Shown piece after piece: positions 1 through 12,473 of a stretch of 64,000 nucleotides of DNA; position 1 is the stretch's first letter; each line of letters begins with the position of its first letter. The notes beneath the pieces are model-generated. The model ran no database searches, was not told the DNA's origin, and saw nothing but the letters and a program-made list of their open reading frames with translations. The DNA is from Pohlia nutans (lineage: Eukaryota > Streptophyta > Bryopsida > Bryales > Mniaceae): assembly GCA_022496805.1 (NCBI GenBank), contig CM040086.1, forward strand, positions 13,332,501-13,396,500, in the 5' to 3' direction. The position numbers and the translations under genes were made by a program.

Positions 1-1110
1 CGCCTTGCCTTTCTACCCCAAGGCCCCTCCGACGTTGGTTGCAGCATAACCCATGAATCACAGCCCAACCTCATAGGGATCCAGTTGCCCTCTCCGTCTT
101 GATTGTTATGCAGCACAACGCTCTGCACTTGGGAATTTGGCCGTCTAGCCATGCCAGCGCAATGACAGAATAGTGGAAGACACCCAAAAACTACAGGTTC
201 TGCCTTTGATGGCAGCAGGCGCCAGGTAATGTGATGTCAACACATCCAAGAAACCCACAGTAGTACACCCTAAACCCTCGATGGCTGCAAACACCAGAGT
301 ATGTACCGCAAATTCTAATATTCTCTAAACCCGCATACGACCCTAAACCCTTTCAACCCTAAACACGAATCACATTATATCACGCCCGAATTTTGGAAGA
401 AACCCTAAAATACAAGTTCTGCAGCCCGCTGGCAGCGAACGGCAGATTATGTTGCCAGTGATCGGAGAGGGCCACATTTCCACCCTAAATCCTGGAACAT
501 ACCAGATTCATGCAATTCCGCTGCCCAAACCCCACCGTAACTCCCAATCACAGGGGCACCTCGCAGCTCTGACTAATTGAAGCGACCCTGAACCAATGCT
601 TCCACAAGTCGACCCTAAACGCCAATGCCAGCGGCATCACCCACGCCAACGCCATCGCCATCGCCCGCGCTGTGCCCATCGTCCCAAAAACTTGTGCTGC
701 CGAGCACCACAAACGCCTCCAATGTAGCGGCTGCTCGAGGTAGCCGTTGGCAGGATGTCGCCCCCTCCAGAACTTGGTTTCAAGGTGCAGCATCGATGAC
801 GTTTGCGGAAAAATTAGGTGGCCGGACTCATGACAGATTTCAGAAATTGAAGCGTGAAGGCGTACTAACAACACTCAGGATTTGTGCGCTGCAGCGGCGC
901 TTCCTGTCAGCCCCGCACGTCTCCCCGCCCGAACACACGCGTTCTATTGACGCGATTGGCTCGACCCCCTGGAACTCGGCTTGCTGGCACCACGGTAGCA
1001 CCATTGGTGCCCTCTTCAAAAGTGCACGGGCTGGCCGAAAATTTGCTCTCACATGACAGTCTCCAGGGCCCCTTTGCGACCACAATTTTCCCCTAATGTC
1101 TAAACGTATA
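1..1110. other. No supportable gene; scattered ACCCTAAA motifs
   Basis: Short open frames on both strands overlap one another here and none resembles a known family, so no gene is called. The stretch has several isolated CCCTAAA motifs (around 269, 326-372, 403, 484 and 613), which look like telomere-type or promoter-associated telo-box words rather than a telomere array. Confidence 0.5.
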
Positions 1111-1111
1111 A

Positions 1112-1480
1112 CCCCTCATATACAAGGGGTTTCAAGAGGGAGTCATAAACGCAAGTGATTCTCAAACATAATATAGATTGCAACCCCTTGAATTTTTTTT
1201 CAAAAATCACTACACTTAGAGTATTGAATTTCTATACATCACAACAAATTTCATAGTTACATAGACTGTCAATATCTTATTTGTAATCAAATTACAAAAA
1301 AAAAACTGAATTTTGAGCTTCAATTTTATACACAAATAATGGTGATAGAAATCATAAATCTAATTATATGAATAGAATCTACAATGCATGATATAAAGTT
1401 TTAATTCATACACAAAATTTAAAATATCCCTCCTAATTGCATTTTATAATGCATCTTTATTGTTCTTCAATTGTGGAGAG
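1112..1480. mobile_element. Degraded TTAA-type (piggyBac-like) MITE, subfamily B
   Basis: The body aligns by eye with the well-preserved element at 30589-31157: both have 'aaaatcactacac.tagagta', a shared tract ending in 'cttatt.gt.atc.aattacaaa', and 'ttttataatgcatcttt' near the end. The ends are decayed (ATAACCCCTC on the left, GAGGGGTGTG on the right) and no clear target duplication survives. Confidence 0.5.
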
Positions 1481-1696
1481 GGGTGTGGCCTTGTACGGAT
1501 TAATCGTCTCATCCTATCCAATATCTAAATAATTTCCCACAAGTGAAGGCAAATACCCTTGTAGCCTAGAGATTTATAAAGAAAAAACATTATCACTATT
1601 TTTTCGTATTTTTTTTCCCTTACAACTCATTTCTACTTTGTGATCAATGTATGTAAGGGTACGCAAGTGATCATATACATTTGTGAATACTAATAT

Positions 1697-1817
<121 letters not shown>

Positions 1818-1875
1818 ATATTACTTTTATCCATCTATTAAAGTAGCTAATGTAATAGTATCAAATGCATTGAAT

Positions 1876-1910
1876 CACTAGTAGAAATCTTGTCCAAGAG
1901 GACATGTCTT
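1876..1910. mobile_element. Left end of a CACTA MITE, interrupted by a TTAA MITE
   Basis: It starts with CACTAGTAGAAATCTTGTC, identical to the first 19 bases of the palindromic MITE at 25534-25696. It continues to GTCTTTAA, and the next element begins at that TTAA. In the intact copy the same GTCTTTAA word lies at the equivalent place, so a TTAA MITE appears to have inserted into the TTAA of a CACTA MITE. The other half was not found. Confidence 0.65.
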
Positions 1911-1913
1911 TAA

Positions 1914-2240
1914 CCCTTTAGCATGCTTGCGTTCATATAGTGGTCGCTAAACAGATTGCCAACCATCTTCAAAATGATTTTCTAGTCATAATTTCATCCA
2001 TCCAAATTTCTCTTGGTTCTTGTGCTAGTTGATTATCATTTGTACAATATGGATCTTCAAAAGAAGATATTGTGATTTTTTGAAAATCCACACAGTTAGT
2101 TTATGCCGTGTTTCATTCATAGTTCAAGAAGTGAGACTTTAAACATGATTTTCCAAAACAAATAGAATCAAATTATAGAAACCATACCATCTCGTAGTGC
2201 ATATTATTCCAATTTAATTACAATATAAATAGCTTTTAAA
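1914..2240. mobile_element. TTAA-type (piggyBac-like) MITE, subfamily A, right end lost
   Basis: The left end TTAA-CCCTTT matches the element at 11328-11866, and the bodies are clearly homologous: shared 'tttcatccatccaa', a 'gtatggatcttcaaaa'-like word, 'gaaaccatacca' and 'gtgcat.ttattccaat'. No right terminal repeat is visible before the SPIRRIG-like sequence starts. Confidence 0.7.
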
Positions 2241-2261
2241 AAAAATTGTGATAATTCATCT

Positions 2262-4050
2262 GAATCCCTCTGATGCTTCATCGGAGTTGCAGCGTAGGCT
2301 ATTGAGGCTTCGAAGAAGACCATCGGAACTGCATCGAAGAGACGTATCCAGAGAGTCCTCCCCAAGACCCTCCGCCGAGGAAGTGGGCAACAAACAGAAC
2401 ATCACCATGCGATTTGTTGTGAATTCTTCAGAAGAGCTTGTACATAAGGCTCCACTTGACGGCCTCCCCCTGTTGCAAGTGCCATCAACCCCTTCCCAGC
2501 AGGCACTGCCTCCTCCACACGCTCGTCTGAATCCGCCAATTGAATCATAGCAAGGAGGAGTTCAAGCACCTTGACTGGTGCCCCTGCCTCTGCAAAGGCT
2601 CCCATGAACGCGCGAATGCACGATCGACTAAAAGCCAGCTCAATGTGTCCAGGTTAGCTGCCCATCTGTTCACGCAAGAAGGAAATATATCAGAAATCAT
2701 CATCTTGAGAATAAATACATACATAAATGAATGAATGCTGCAGTATGAGAGTAGGAGTGAACCAAACCTGTCCTTGTCAAGTTTCTTTGGGTGCTCCTCT
2801 TCACCACGTAATAATCTTCTCTCTAGAAAATCGATCATCCGACCAAGGCAGAGACCCTGGAAAACAAGCACCGTGTCCGATCCCACATAAAGTGGAACAG
2901 CCTCTACAGCAGCCTCTGCAAGACCCATTCCCGTCACTTGATCGCTCAATGTGTCTGCCACAACCTCAGCAATCAAATCGAGGGTTGCGCGCACCTGCAC
3001 CCGCAGCGCATGAGCCGCCCGAAGATCCCATGGCAACGATTCCAGTCGCAGTAGCAACTTTGGTGTCACGATTGCATCTGAGCTGTCTCGGGGCATAAAA
3101 CGTCCAGACGAAGCGGCTCCAAAATCACTGTACAAATAGTCAACCTCGCTCCGAGCAGTGGATGAAAAGAACGCGGAGGATCTGTATCGTGAGCCTGAAT
3201 CTCCCTCACTCTTCCCAGCAAGAGATGACAATGTCCCAAGGCGACATGTTGCCTCCTGAGGGGCTCCAAGAAATGAACTAACAGGAGAGCCCACATGAAT
3301 TCTCAACCTTGGGAGTGACCACAGAGCTGGAAACTTCAGAAGCTGAATACACCACCATTCCAGAGTTAGATAAGTGGCATCAAGTCCAGAAGCATGTGGT
3401 CCCTCAAACTCAAATGCAATGTCAAATCCCATACAAAGACATACCCGTTGCTCAACCGACAGTTCTTGCACCCGAGCTTTCCTGAGCTCCGGGCTTTGCA
3501 CAGACCATACTCATTTCTTGTAAGGAATTCTGCTCAACGTTCCACAACAGGAACCATCCAACTTTGACAGGTAAACGACCAGGTACTGAGAGTGCATTCA
3601 AGCTTACAGCGCATTCCTTGACTGCACCAGCCTCATCTATCACCCTCCATATGCTCCTCTCCAAATCAGGATGCGTTGCTATGGGACCAACCTGCCACCA
3701 GCAATATTCAATACAGTCAAATTTTGAAATCCGATACTCCAACCCGAATGACTGCTTGTGTGCATTCGACATGAATGAAAACGTTCTGAGTTGCACATAC
3801 CCACCAGGTCCACAAGTGGCTGTAGCACAAATTGCCTGTCCTGAAACTCCTGTGCAGTATTAGAGATCTGGCGCCACACATTCACGCCAGTTCGCAGAAG
3901 CAATTGCAACCGAGGGAGCCTCAATTCCAGTTGCGTGTGCGCAAACCGCAGGACTTCCTTCGTGACCTGTATTGCAAAAACTGCACAGAAACAAGCCGTC
4001 ATAATTATGCTTTCTGGGTAAGTCCACCTCATAACCAGGTAGAGCATACC
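2262..4050 (-). pseudogene. SPIRRIG-like BEACH-domain protein, fragment with frameshifts
   Basis: Read on the minus strand, this resembles the large region upstream of the BEACH domain in plant SPIRRIG/LYST-type proteins, which act in membrane trafficking and P-body function. Landmarks are a stretch with LYVGSDTVLVFQGLCLGR followed by FLERRLLR, then LDTLSWLLVDRAF, MGAFAEAGAPVKVLELLL and GKGLMAL. A canonical intron is kept: donor after KKLDKD near 2767, acceptor before RWAAN near 2662. Two frameshifts break it, one after LVDRAFAR (about 2600) and one before a T-N-R-M-V-M-F-C-L-L-P segment (about 2410), and neither the BEACH nor the WD40 portion follows. The N-terminal part (3450-4050) is spread over further exons or frames. 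The retained intron argues for a truncated genomic copy rather than a retrocopy. The family is called from remembered motifs. Confidence 0.6.
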
Positions 4051-4362
4051 AAAACCAAATCCGGCTTCCTATATCAACCCCTGTGACCCAATAACAACTA
4101 TCTATTCATAAACTTGGTTGGCCTCCAATTAGCAAGTAGTGCTAGCATCACCTGGCTAAATGTCCACAGCCACTGATCATGAAATGGAATTGATCAATGT
4201 CTACTGTCCCTTCAATAGTGATCTACAACCTCCAACTTTGAATGATTGCATAAGAAATTCATGCACAGTGATAAAAAATTGATCTCTAAAGATTTGACTC
4301 ATGGTACCCAAAGTTATCTCTATACTGATCTCCCAAAAATCACACTCTAAAATATTAGTTCA

Positions 4363-4576
4363 CCCCTAAGCGTCCACGGTGACCAAAACGGTCACCATGT
4401 ATTTTTTGACAGATTTGAGTAGGTCCTAATTGGACTTCCTCTTGTTTGAATTTTTATTTGCTATTGACCAACACATGTAAATACAAAATTTGTTGACCCC
4501 ATCTGTATTACATTTTTCACGATATGATCAATTGAATTTTCCATTCTAAAACTGTGAATCCTTGGTCCTTCAGGGG
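4363..4576. mobile_element. Short TTAA-type MITE, subfamily C (ends CACCCCTAAG/CAGGGGTTGAA)
   Basis: The sequence is homologous, in reverse complement, to 34418-34640. Shared tracts include CCAAGGATTC.TGGTTTTAGAATG, ATCAATTGAA and GTGTTGGTCAA. The ends are decayed versions of CCCCTAAAGGACC/GGTCCTTTAGGGG with TTCA/TTGAA in place of TTAA. Confidence 0.6.
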
Positions 4577-5565
4577 TTGAAATGCTTAAAAGTATCCTGT
4601 AATGCCCTTCCCTGTAATGGCCTGTCAAATGTCACATTCCCGAACCCTAATCTTTCCAAGTAAAGAGCTGCTTTCAGTGAAACTGACCACAGATTCTTAT
4701 GATGCGGGCGACACGTTGCAGAGATAGTTGAATAACTGCATGGTAGAGTGTCTTCCACTAGTGACTAAACCTCTTTTGTAGTTTTTGAGTGGCAGCGAGT
4801 GAAGGACTAAGGGTTTAGCCATCGCAGCATTACATTATCAGCTTCGTGCTTGCTGAAGCGCCCTGATCAAAGTTCAGCAGGCAAGTACAATCCATGTAAA
4901 CCCTAATTGAGAGTAGAGAATTCATCTCTAGACTGCCGAAATGAGTCAACGCGAATCATCAAGAATTGATAATTCAGCACACCGTCTAACTCACACAATT
5001 GACACGCTCAATCAGTCACTGCCATAATTTATGGATTTTGTGTGATTACCGACTTGGCATGAGGATGATCTCACTGTTACCAGTACACTCATCTTAACTT
5101 AGTAATGAACAGAAAGCCCTCCTTGAGAGCCGGCTCTATCGATTTACCCGCTCCAAAATGGATGGAAAGTTGAAACGATTCACGACACCATTCCCCAATT
5201 TCATGACAAACAACTGAAGCAGGCGGGAAATTGTTTTCCGAGCCTGATTTGAGGCCTCTGTTTGCACCGCGAATATGTCGATTGCCAGCGGAACTGGCGC
5301 AATGGCGATGGTTCCAGAATATTCTTTCCACGGCTGCCACAACTGCCAGGGCTCGGCTCCACTGTTTAGATCTTCGATCAGCGGGTAACTTGCACTGGCG
5401 CAATGGCGATGGTTCCAGAATCTTTCTAAAGGAAATGGTACAGCGAGCACCGCGGCAATGGTGCCCTGCATGCGTTGACCCACCCAACAAAAACTCAGAT
5501 TCCGGACAGTCTACTCAGTAGGAGCGTTGGGCGTTTGAGGGATTTTTTTAGAGCAGAGAATCAGT
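4577..5565. other. No gene recognised; small direct repeat
   Basis: Overlapping frames on both strands show no family resemblance. A word of about 27 bases containing CTGGCGCAATGGCGATGG and TTCCAGAAT occurs twice (about 5294-5320 and 5394-5421), about 100 bases apart. The last part should contain the promoter and 5' leader of the kinase gene that starts at 5566. Confidence 0.4.
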
Positions 5566-8500
5566 ATGGAGAATTGTGACGTCGCGCGGCTGTGGAGGGT
5601 GACTCACCTTCTGTGTGCCGTGACCGCATGCACAGTAATGGTGCTTTCACGATGTGTGTTGGGTCTGAACGAAGAAGACCAATTGCTGCTCCATTGGAAG
5701 CAAGGTTCTCTGCAGGATCCGGACAACAGCTTGAGCAACTGGAATGCCTCCGACGCCACTCCGTGTTTCTGGAATGGTGTGAATTGCACTCAGGGTTCTG
5801 TATCTGCAGTGGATTTCTCTCCTTTCGTGAACCTTGGAGGCCCTATGGACACTCTTGCTTTTGGTTAGTGGCTGATTCCTGCTTGTGGCGTTAATGTACC
5901 ACTTTGTGTGTCATTCAAGTGCATGTGATCATAGGGCAAGCACATTGTAGTGTCTTGAGACATGGATGTACTCCCAGTTGACATCAATAGTGTGTGTTGT
6001 CATGCAGCAAAGTTTGCCAATCTCACAATTTTGAATGTGGGATACACTTACATGAATGGAACTTTCCCTGCCGACATCGTGAACTGTTCAAAGCTTGTGT
6101 ATATCAACTTTAGTTGGACCTTTCTTACCGGGGGAATACCAGAAAACCTTACAAACCTTCAAAGTTTGCAAGTATTCGACATGTCATCGATAGGTACTTT
6201 GAATGACACGGTTGTGACCAGATTTGATGAACTTTTGGAGTTGCGAGTCTTGCGCCTTGATACGAACAACTTTGTGGGTCAGATGCCACAATCCATTTTG
6301 TCAATGAAGAAGCTTGAAGAATTGACTCTGTCAAGTAACACTTGGAATGTGACACTTTCGTCGTGGGACTTTCTTACACCTCAAAACCTTAAAGTTATAT
6401 GGTTGGGTTCAAACTTGGATGTTCTCAATGAGGTGCCATGGCCGAATTTTAGTTCATGGAAGAACATAGAAGATCTTCAATTAATTGGAATCAATTTTCC
6501 TCGAGATTTATTTCCAACAAGTGTTTTGAAGTTGACACAGTTGAAGACACTCCATCTTGAGAGGTGCAACGTCATTGGTCCCATTCCATCGGAGCTCAAG
6601 AATTTGACGCAATCGGAGGTCCTTAATTTGGCAAATAACACATTGACAGGCCATATTCCAGATATATTTGAAAGCATGCCCAACTTAACTTTACTACGAT
6701 TGTTTGTTAACGAATTGACTGGGCCTCTTCCATTCACTTTGTGGCAGTGTGAATGGCTTACAGAAATCACTGTATATACGAATGGCTTAAACGGGGATCT
6801 AGAAGGTGTTTCATACTTCAAGGGTAATTTAACTTTGCTAGATGTTGCCAACAATAACTTTACCGGAGAGATTCCAACTAGTTTGGGTGAGCAATCGCAA
6901 CTTACTTTTCTTGCTCTTTTTAACAATTCTTTGAGTGGAGAAATTCCAGCTAGTTTTGGAAACCTCTTGCTTCTATAAGACTTGTACTTATCAAACAATA
7001 ATTTAACTCGACAAATTCCACCCTCTTTATGGCAGTGCAAAAGCCTTACAGCTATCAATGTATACCAAAATAATTTGAACGGGAATCTAGCAGGTTTTTC
7101 AAACTTTAAGGGTGACTTAAGTTATTTTGATCTTTCCTCCAACAACTTTTCCGGAGAGATTCCAATTAGTTTGGGTAATCAAACGCAACTTACTTTTATT
7201 GATCTTTATAACAATTCATTTAGTGGAGAAATTCCAGCTAGTTTTGGAAACCTCTTGCTTCTAACAACACTTGATATGACTCAAAATAATTTAACTGGAC
7301 AAATTCCTCGTGGATTGGCTAACATTGAAGGATTGGTTACTTTTGAGCTCTACGGCAATCAACTCACTGGTGAAATCCCATATGATCTTGGAAGGAAAGC
7401 CTTGAATCTCCAGCACGTGGACTTGAGTACAAACAATCTTGAAGGGCGTTTACCCCCATACCTTTGTTGGGGTAACAATTTGCAATACGTCGCATTGATT
7501 GGAAATAGACTCTCTGGTACAATACCTGAATCATATGGCAATTGTTCAAGTTTAAGTGTCATGCGATTAGACAGCAATCAGCTTGAAGGGATAGTGCCGC
7601 CAGGCTTGTGGGGAAGTGAAAACCTAGTGAGGATGCAATTGAATGGAAACAATCTTAGTGGAAGTATTGATGCCAACATCGGAAAGGCAACGTCTCTTTC
7701 CATCTTGTATCTCCAAAATAATCTCTTCTCGGGTCCCATTCCTCCAGAGATTGGACAAACCAGCTTGGTCAAATTTTTAGCCAATTCCAACAAGCTCAAT
7801 GGCACCCTCACTTCCTTGTTGGGAAACTTGTCAACATTGACGGAGCTTGTATTAAGTGCTAATTCTTTTAGTGGTACCATACCTTCGAACCTCAGCAATT
7901 GCAAGGAACTTGTGCAATTGGACCTTTCCCAAAACCATCTTACCGACACCATTCCTGACGAACTTGTCGACCTCTACAGACTGAGCACTCTCGATCTCTC
8001 GGAGAACAACCTCTCAGGAGCCATTCCCCAAGGCTTTTTCAGCATGATATCACTACAAGTGCTAAATGTGGCATTCAACAACCTCACGGGGGTCATTCCA
8101 AATCATGAAAATCGCCCAACAGTTGTGATTGTGAACTTCACCGGAAATCCTTATTTGTGCGTGGAAGGCTCGTGTGGCACCAATTCATCGGCCATAAACT
8201 TGAAGTCCACAAGGAGGAAAATACAAGCCTGGATTATACTAGTAGCGATCATCGGAGTTGTGGCACTTGTGTTGTTTTTAGTGTTGGTTCTCACATTCAA
8301 AAGATGTAGAAGTGATTCACGTGATATTCTACACATGAGTGAAGATGAGAGTTCATGGACATTGACACCATTTCACAATAAAGTTTACTACGAAGATGAA
8401 ATCACCGCCTTGGATGAAGATAATTTGATTGGAGGTGGCGGTGGAGGCAGAGTGTATATGGTCACGTTGGGTGACGGTGAGATTGTAGCCGTCAAGAAAT

Positions 8501-9771
8501 TGTGGAATGTCGTGAAAGATGAGGGAATGCGTGACTATGGCTTTGAAGCGGAGGTTTGAAACTTCTACCTCAAACTTTTGTTGGCGTCAATTTCAACATT
8601 GAGTTGATAACAAAAAAACATCTTTTTAGAAATCATGAAATAATGGGAATTTGATTTAGAAGCTGAACCGAGTTGTTTGTCTCAACCTTTTTGCAGTTAA
8701 AAACACTTGCAAACATTCGTCACAAGCACATCATAAAGCTTTTGTGTAGTTGCACTCAATGCAAGAGCAACTTGCTAGTGTACGAATACATGCAAAATGG
8801 TAGTTTGGGAGATCTCTTGCATGGCCCAAAATCTAGCACACTTTCCTGGGACATTCGCTACAACATTGCCGTAGGAGCTGCCAAGGTTCATATACCAGAC
8901 CATTCTTTGTCGATTATGAATACAGAAATTATTTTCAATATTTAGTTTTCCGTTTAGCAATAGCGTATTAGAATCATTCATGTATTTCAAGAATGTGGCA
9001 TAATTTAGGGCTTGATGTACCTTGGCAGGGACTTCGATATTTGCACCACGAGTGCTCACCCCAAATCTTACATCGAGACATTAAAGCTAACAATATTTTG
9101 GTGGACTTGGAGTATGAAGCGCACTTGGCCGATTTTGGCATTGCAAAGATGGTGGAATGTGCGACATCGCTGGAGTTGTCTTCGGTTGCTGGCTCTTTGG
9201 GCTACATTCCTCCAGGTGAAGTGCTTCAAATATCTATGTAGCCCATTCAATAGTGATTGCAATTGATAGTCGACTTGATTTTAATGTAAGTTTCATCATT
9301 GTATGTTGCGTTTGTTTAGTTTGACCACTAGTCTCATAGAGTTAGTATGGTTTGAATCGTGGGTGGGAAATCTATACAGAGTACTCATTTGGAACTCGAG
9401 TGACGGAGAAAATCGATATCTACAGCTTTGGTGTCGTGCTCCTAGAATTGGTGACTGGAAAACGTGCAGCTGACCCATTAGAACCTCTAGAAGAAACAAA
9501 CCTTGTGCAATGGGTGCAAAATAGAGTAGTGGCATCAAAAGGTTTGTGTGAGATCTTAGATTCCAAATGTGGGATGGAATCACAAAATGAGATGAAGGAA
9601 GTTCTAAAAATTGCAATAATGTGCACTAGTTCCATCCCTACAAGTCGTCCATCAATGCACAAGGTTGTGAAAATGTTAGAAGATGTAGCTTCTAAATCAA
9701 GCACGAAAATAGATACTAGCAAGGATGAGGGAGTTGAAGGGGCCTGTTATGGATTTGGTGTGGTTGTATAA
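5566..9771 (+). pseudogene. LRR receptor-like kinase, subfamily XI (CEPR/XIP-like), with one premature stop
   Basis: A membrane receptor kinase that would bind a peptide outside the cell and phosphorylate targets inside. Five exons fit canonical GT-AG introns and keep phase: 5566-5863, 5978-8553, 8697-8885, 9029-9215 and 9380-9771. Exon 1 has a signal peptide-like hydrophobic start and the LRR N-cap (LLLHWKQGSL, W-N-A-S-D-A-T-P-C-F-W-N-G-V-N-C). Exon 2 holds the leucine-rich repeats, a C-cap and a transmembrane helix near 8220-8295, then the kinase start with glycine loop GGGGGGRVY and [23 protein letters not shown] and PPEYSFG lie in exons 4-5, so the catalytic residues are all present. The only lesion is TAA at 6976-6978 between L-L-L and D-L-Y-L, most simply a CAA-to-TAA change. 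With it the product stops in the ectodomain; without it the gene reads through. An assembly error or a polymorphic null allele is possible. Confidence 0.85.
6688..7263 (+). repeat. Tandem duplication of four LRR units (2 x 288 bp) inside the receptor kinase
   Basis: Positions 6688-6975 and 6976-7263 are diverged copies of a 288-bp (96-codon, four 24-residue LRR) block. Both end in the same words encoding GEIPASFGNLLLL and both contain a GGAGAGATTCCAA.TAGTTTGGGT tract. The premature stop sits exactly on the first codon of the second copy. Confidence 0.85.
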
Positions 9772-10569
9772 AGCTGACGAGAAGATTCAATATTGCTGTT
9801 ACCGGACCAAGACACACGGCCGCCACAGAGGACAGGAGATAGGAGAACGGTGGAACTGGCAGTGATTTGCTTAGATAGCGGACGAGGCTTAAGTATAAGA
9901 GTAGTTGTACGATAGGGACGAGACACTTCTTGGTTTTTGGGACTTATGAGTATTTTGTTATGCTCGGGTTTTTACACCAGGAAGTCACTCCTTGCATACT
10001 CTTTGTTAAACCTGGATTCCATGGCTGTGCTTTTATGTAATGCATAGGTTCAAATCCTTTGTTTAACATAGTTCTGCGGACTTAGCCTCTGTATTGTACG
10101 AGTCTACTATTACGTCATTGAAATAAACGCATGTTCTTGCATTCTCTGTCCCTACTGTTCTGTCTCAACTACTGATCCTATTTTGCTCCTATCTAACTTG
10201 GAAGACTCAGATACCATGTCTTCTATCTGTCTAGCTAACTCTAGTGCAAGTGCTTAGGAAGAGTATTCCTGCTCTCTAAACTCCTCCTTGTACCAAATTG
10301 TCCTTGCTCTGAGCTCCGTCTCCATGTGCAAAAGTCAAACTCACTTACCCTCTGTCTTTCTCTCTTCAAAACACTCACTATCCAAGGACACCAAGGACGT
10401 CTGGGAACTGACTCTCACTTGGTTCAGTGCTCACACTTAATCAACTAACTACTTTGGTAATAGTGTAACCTTCTCTGACCTTGTCTAACTACCAAGGAGT
10501 CCAAGAACGCCAAGGTAGTTCAAGACCATATGTTAAAGTGACCCAGCGTATATGTGTGTACACAAATAT
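9772..10569. other. Intergenic, no gene seen; 3' flank of the kinase and left NUPT boundary
   Basis: No open frame of note. CCAAGGA words recur from 10380 to 10515. Base composition falls sharply to plastid-like AT richness from about 10560, taken as the left junction of the plastid insertion. Confidence 0.5.
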
Positions 10570-10795
10570 ATATATTACCTTGGAGAATTTATTATTAAAC
10601 AAACTTAAACTATTAAACAAAATTATGATAATAATCTAAAAATATTTAGTAAAAAAAGTATAAAATATTAAAAAAATTATAAAAAATAAAAGAACTAATA
10701 ATATTTTTTTCAATTGCTTCAGCTATATTGAGCAAATAAAAAAGCTAGTACAATTATATATATAAAAAACAACGTATTAAATTTTATTATAAAAA

Positions 10796-12329
10796 TCGAA
10801 TTTATCATGAAAGATTACTTTTTTTAGTTCAACATGTAGACGATGAAATTGCAAATCAACTCATTGGAATTGTGATGTATTTAGATGGAGAAGATGAAAG
10901 TAAAGATACATGTTTATATATTAACTCTCTTGGTGGACCTATCTTAGCTGGAATATCCATTTATGATGCTATGCAATTTGTAGTTCCAGATGTTCATACA
11001 ATTCGTATGGGATTTGCTGCTTCAATGGGATCATTTACTTTAACTGGGGGCAAAATTATTAAACGTATAGCGTTACCTCACGCTTTGGGCCAATATTTGC
11101 TTTTGTTTAATTAATAAAAAATGTATACGCCTCATAAAATGGTAATAATAGCATGATATAAAAAGCTTCATAAAACTATTTAAAAAACGTTTAATATCAA
11201 GATAATTAATTAATTTTTATTTATTTATTTCACTGGTATAAATTTTACTTTTTTACTTTTTTGCTAATTACAAAATATAAAAATAATAATCTTAAATTTC
11301 AATTAAAATTCAATTTGGCTATATTAACCCTTTGACGCGCGAGCGTCCAGATTCTGGACGCAGGATGATTTTTGACTTGTCCCTTCACCACATACGGTGA
11401 TGTTTTTCATCCATCCAAACATTTCTTAATTCTTATGCTAGTTGACTACCATTTGTACGGTATGGATCTTCAAAATAAGATAATGTGAAGTTTTGAAAAT
11501 TTACAAAAGTGGTTTATGTCAAGTTTCATTTTTAGTTCAAAAAGTGAAACCTTAAAAATGATTTTTCGTAATATGTAGAATCAAATAATGGAAACCATAC
11601 CATTTTGTAGTGCATGTTATTCCAATTCATTATAATATTTTTTTATTTTTTTGTGTTGATTTTGGATTTTTAATTGAATTTCAAGAGAAAACCTTGCAAA
11701 ATTAATTTAAAAATATTAATAATAAATATGATGAATCGAACTGTACAAATGTTATCTTCACATTGACATTTACAACTTTGCTTTGTATATCAACTCCATT
11801 TCCGTTTTTCATCAACCATTTTATAATGAATCTTTGAAAACAGTGTTGAATTGGGACCTTAAAGGGTTAAGAAAAACTTTGGCATTGTTTTATAGAGAAG
11901 AAGATTAAAAAAAATAAACCATAATAGTATTTAACAAAAGAAAAATGGTATATAAATTTTAAAATAATGAATTAGGTTAAAATTATTTCAATAAATTTCT
12001 ATTTCTTCAAAATATTTTATTAATTTATTTTTAGAGCTGTATACAATTAAAAAAATGCTTGTACAATTCATACAATATTCTATATCAAATTTTATAATTA
12101 GGGTATGATTCATCAACCTACTAGTTCTTACTATAATGGACAAGCACGTGAATGTATGATAGCAGCAGAAGTATTAAAACTTCGTGATTACATAAGTAGG
12201 GTTTATGTACAAAGAATAGGTAAGCCTTTATGGGTTATTTCCAAAGATATGGAAAGAGATGTTTTTATGTCAGCTAAAGAAGCAAAAAATTATGGCATTG
12301 TTGATCTTGTAGCTATAGAAAACACTTAA
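10796..12329 (+). pseudogene. clpP: clpP exons 2 and 3 (plastid Clp protease subunit), exon 1 missing
   Basis: ClpP is the serine protease subunit of the plastid Clp complex. Exon 2 (about 10796-11087) reads [10 protein letters not shown], then [10 protein letters not shown] and GFAASMGSF with the catalytic Ser context. Exon 3 (about 12102-12329) begins MIHQPTSS with the catalytic His and ends [13 protein letters not shown]. Both exons are fully open and their lengths match the usual 292 and 228 bp. The first exon (start codon and about 23 residues) is absent upstream, so the NUPT is cut inside intron 1. Intron 2 carries a TTAA MITE. Confidence 0.92.
11328..11866. mobile_element. TTAA-type (piggyBac-like) MITE, subfamily A, in clpP intron 2
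   Basis: A 539-bp element with ends CCCTTTGACG...CCTTAAAGGG, flanked on each side by TTAA (11324-11327 and 11867-11870). A short internal inverted repeat (CGTCCAGA.TCTGGACG) lies next to the left end. It has no coding capacity. It is homologous to the fragment at 1914-2240. Confidence 0.85.
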
Positions 12330-12473
12330 ATTTTGAATAATTTTTGTTTTTAATTTAAAACTAAAATTACATTCTATTTAATATATGTATATTTACATAA
12401 ATTAAAAAAAATTACATTATGTTTTTATGGTTAAAACTAATTTAAACCAAGAAATTCTGCATATAGTTTAAAA

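Noticed and set aside
548..1096. Overlapping frames on both strands near the left edge
   Set aside because: Conflicting frames with no family resemblance; composition explains them.
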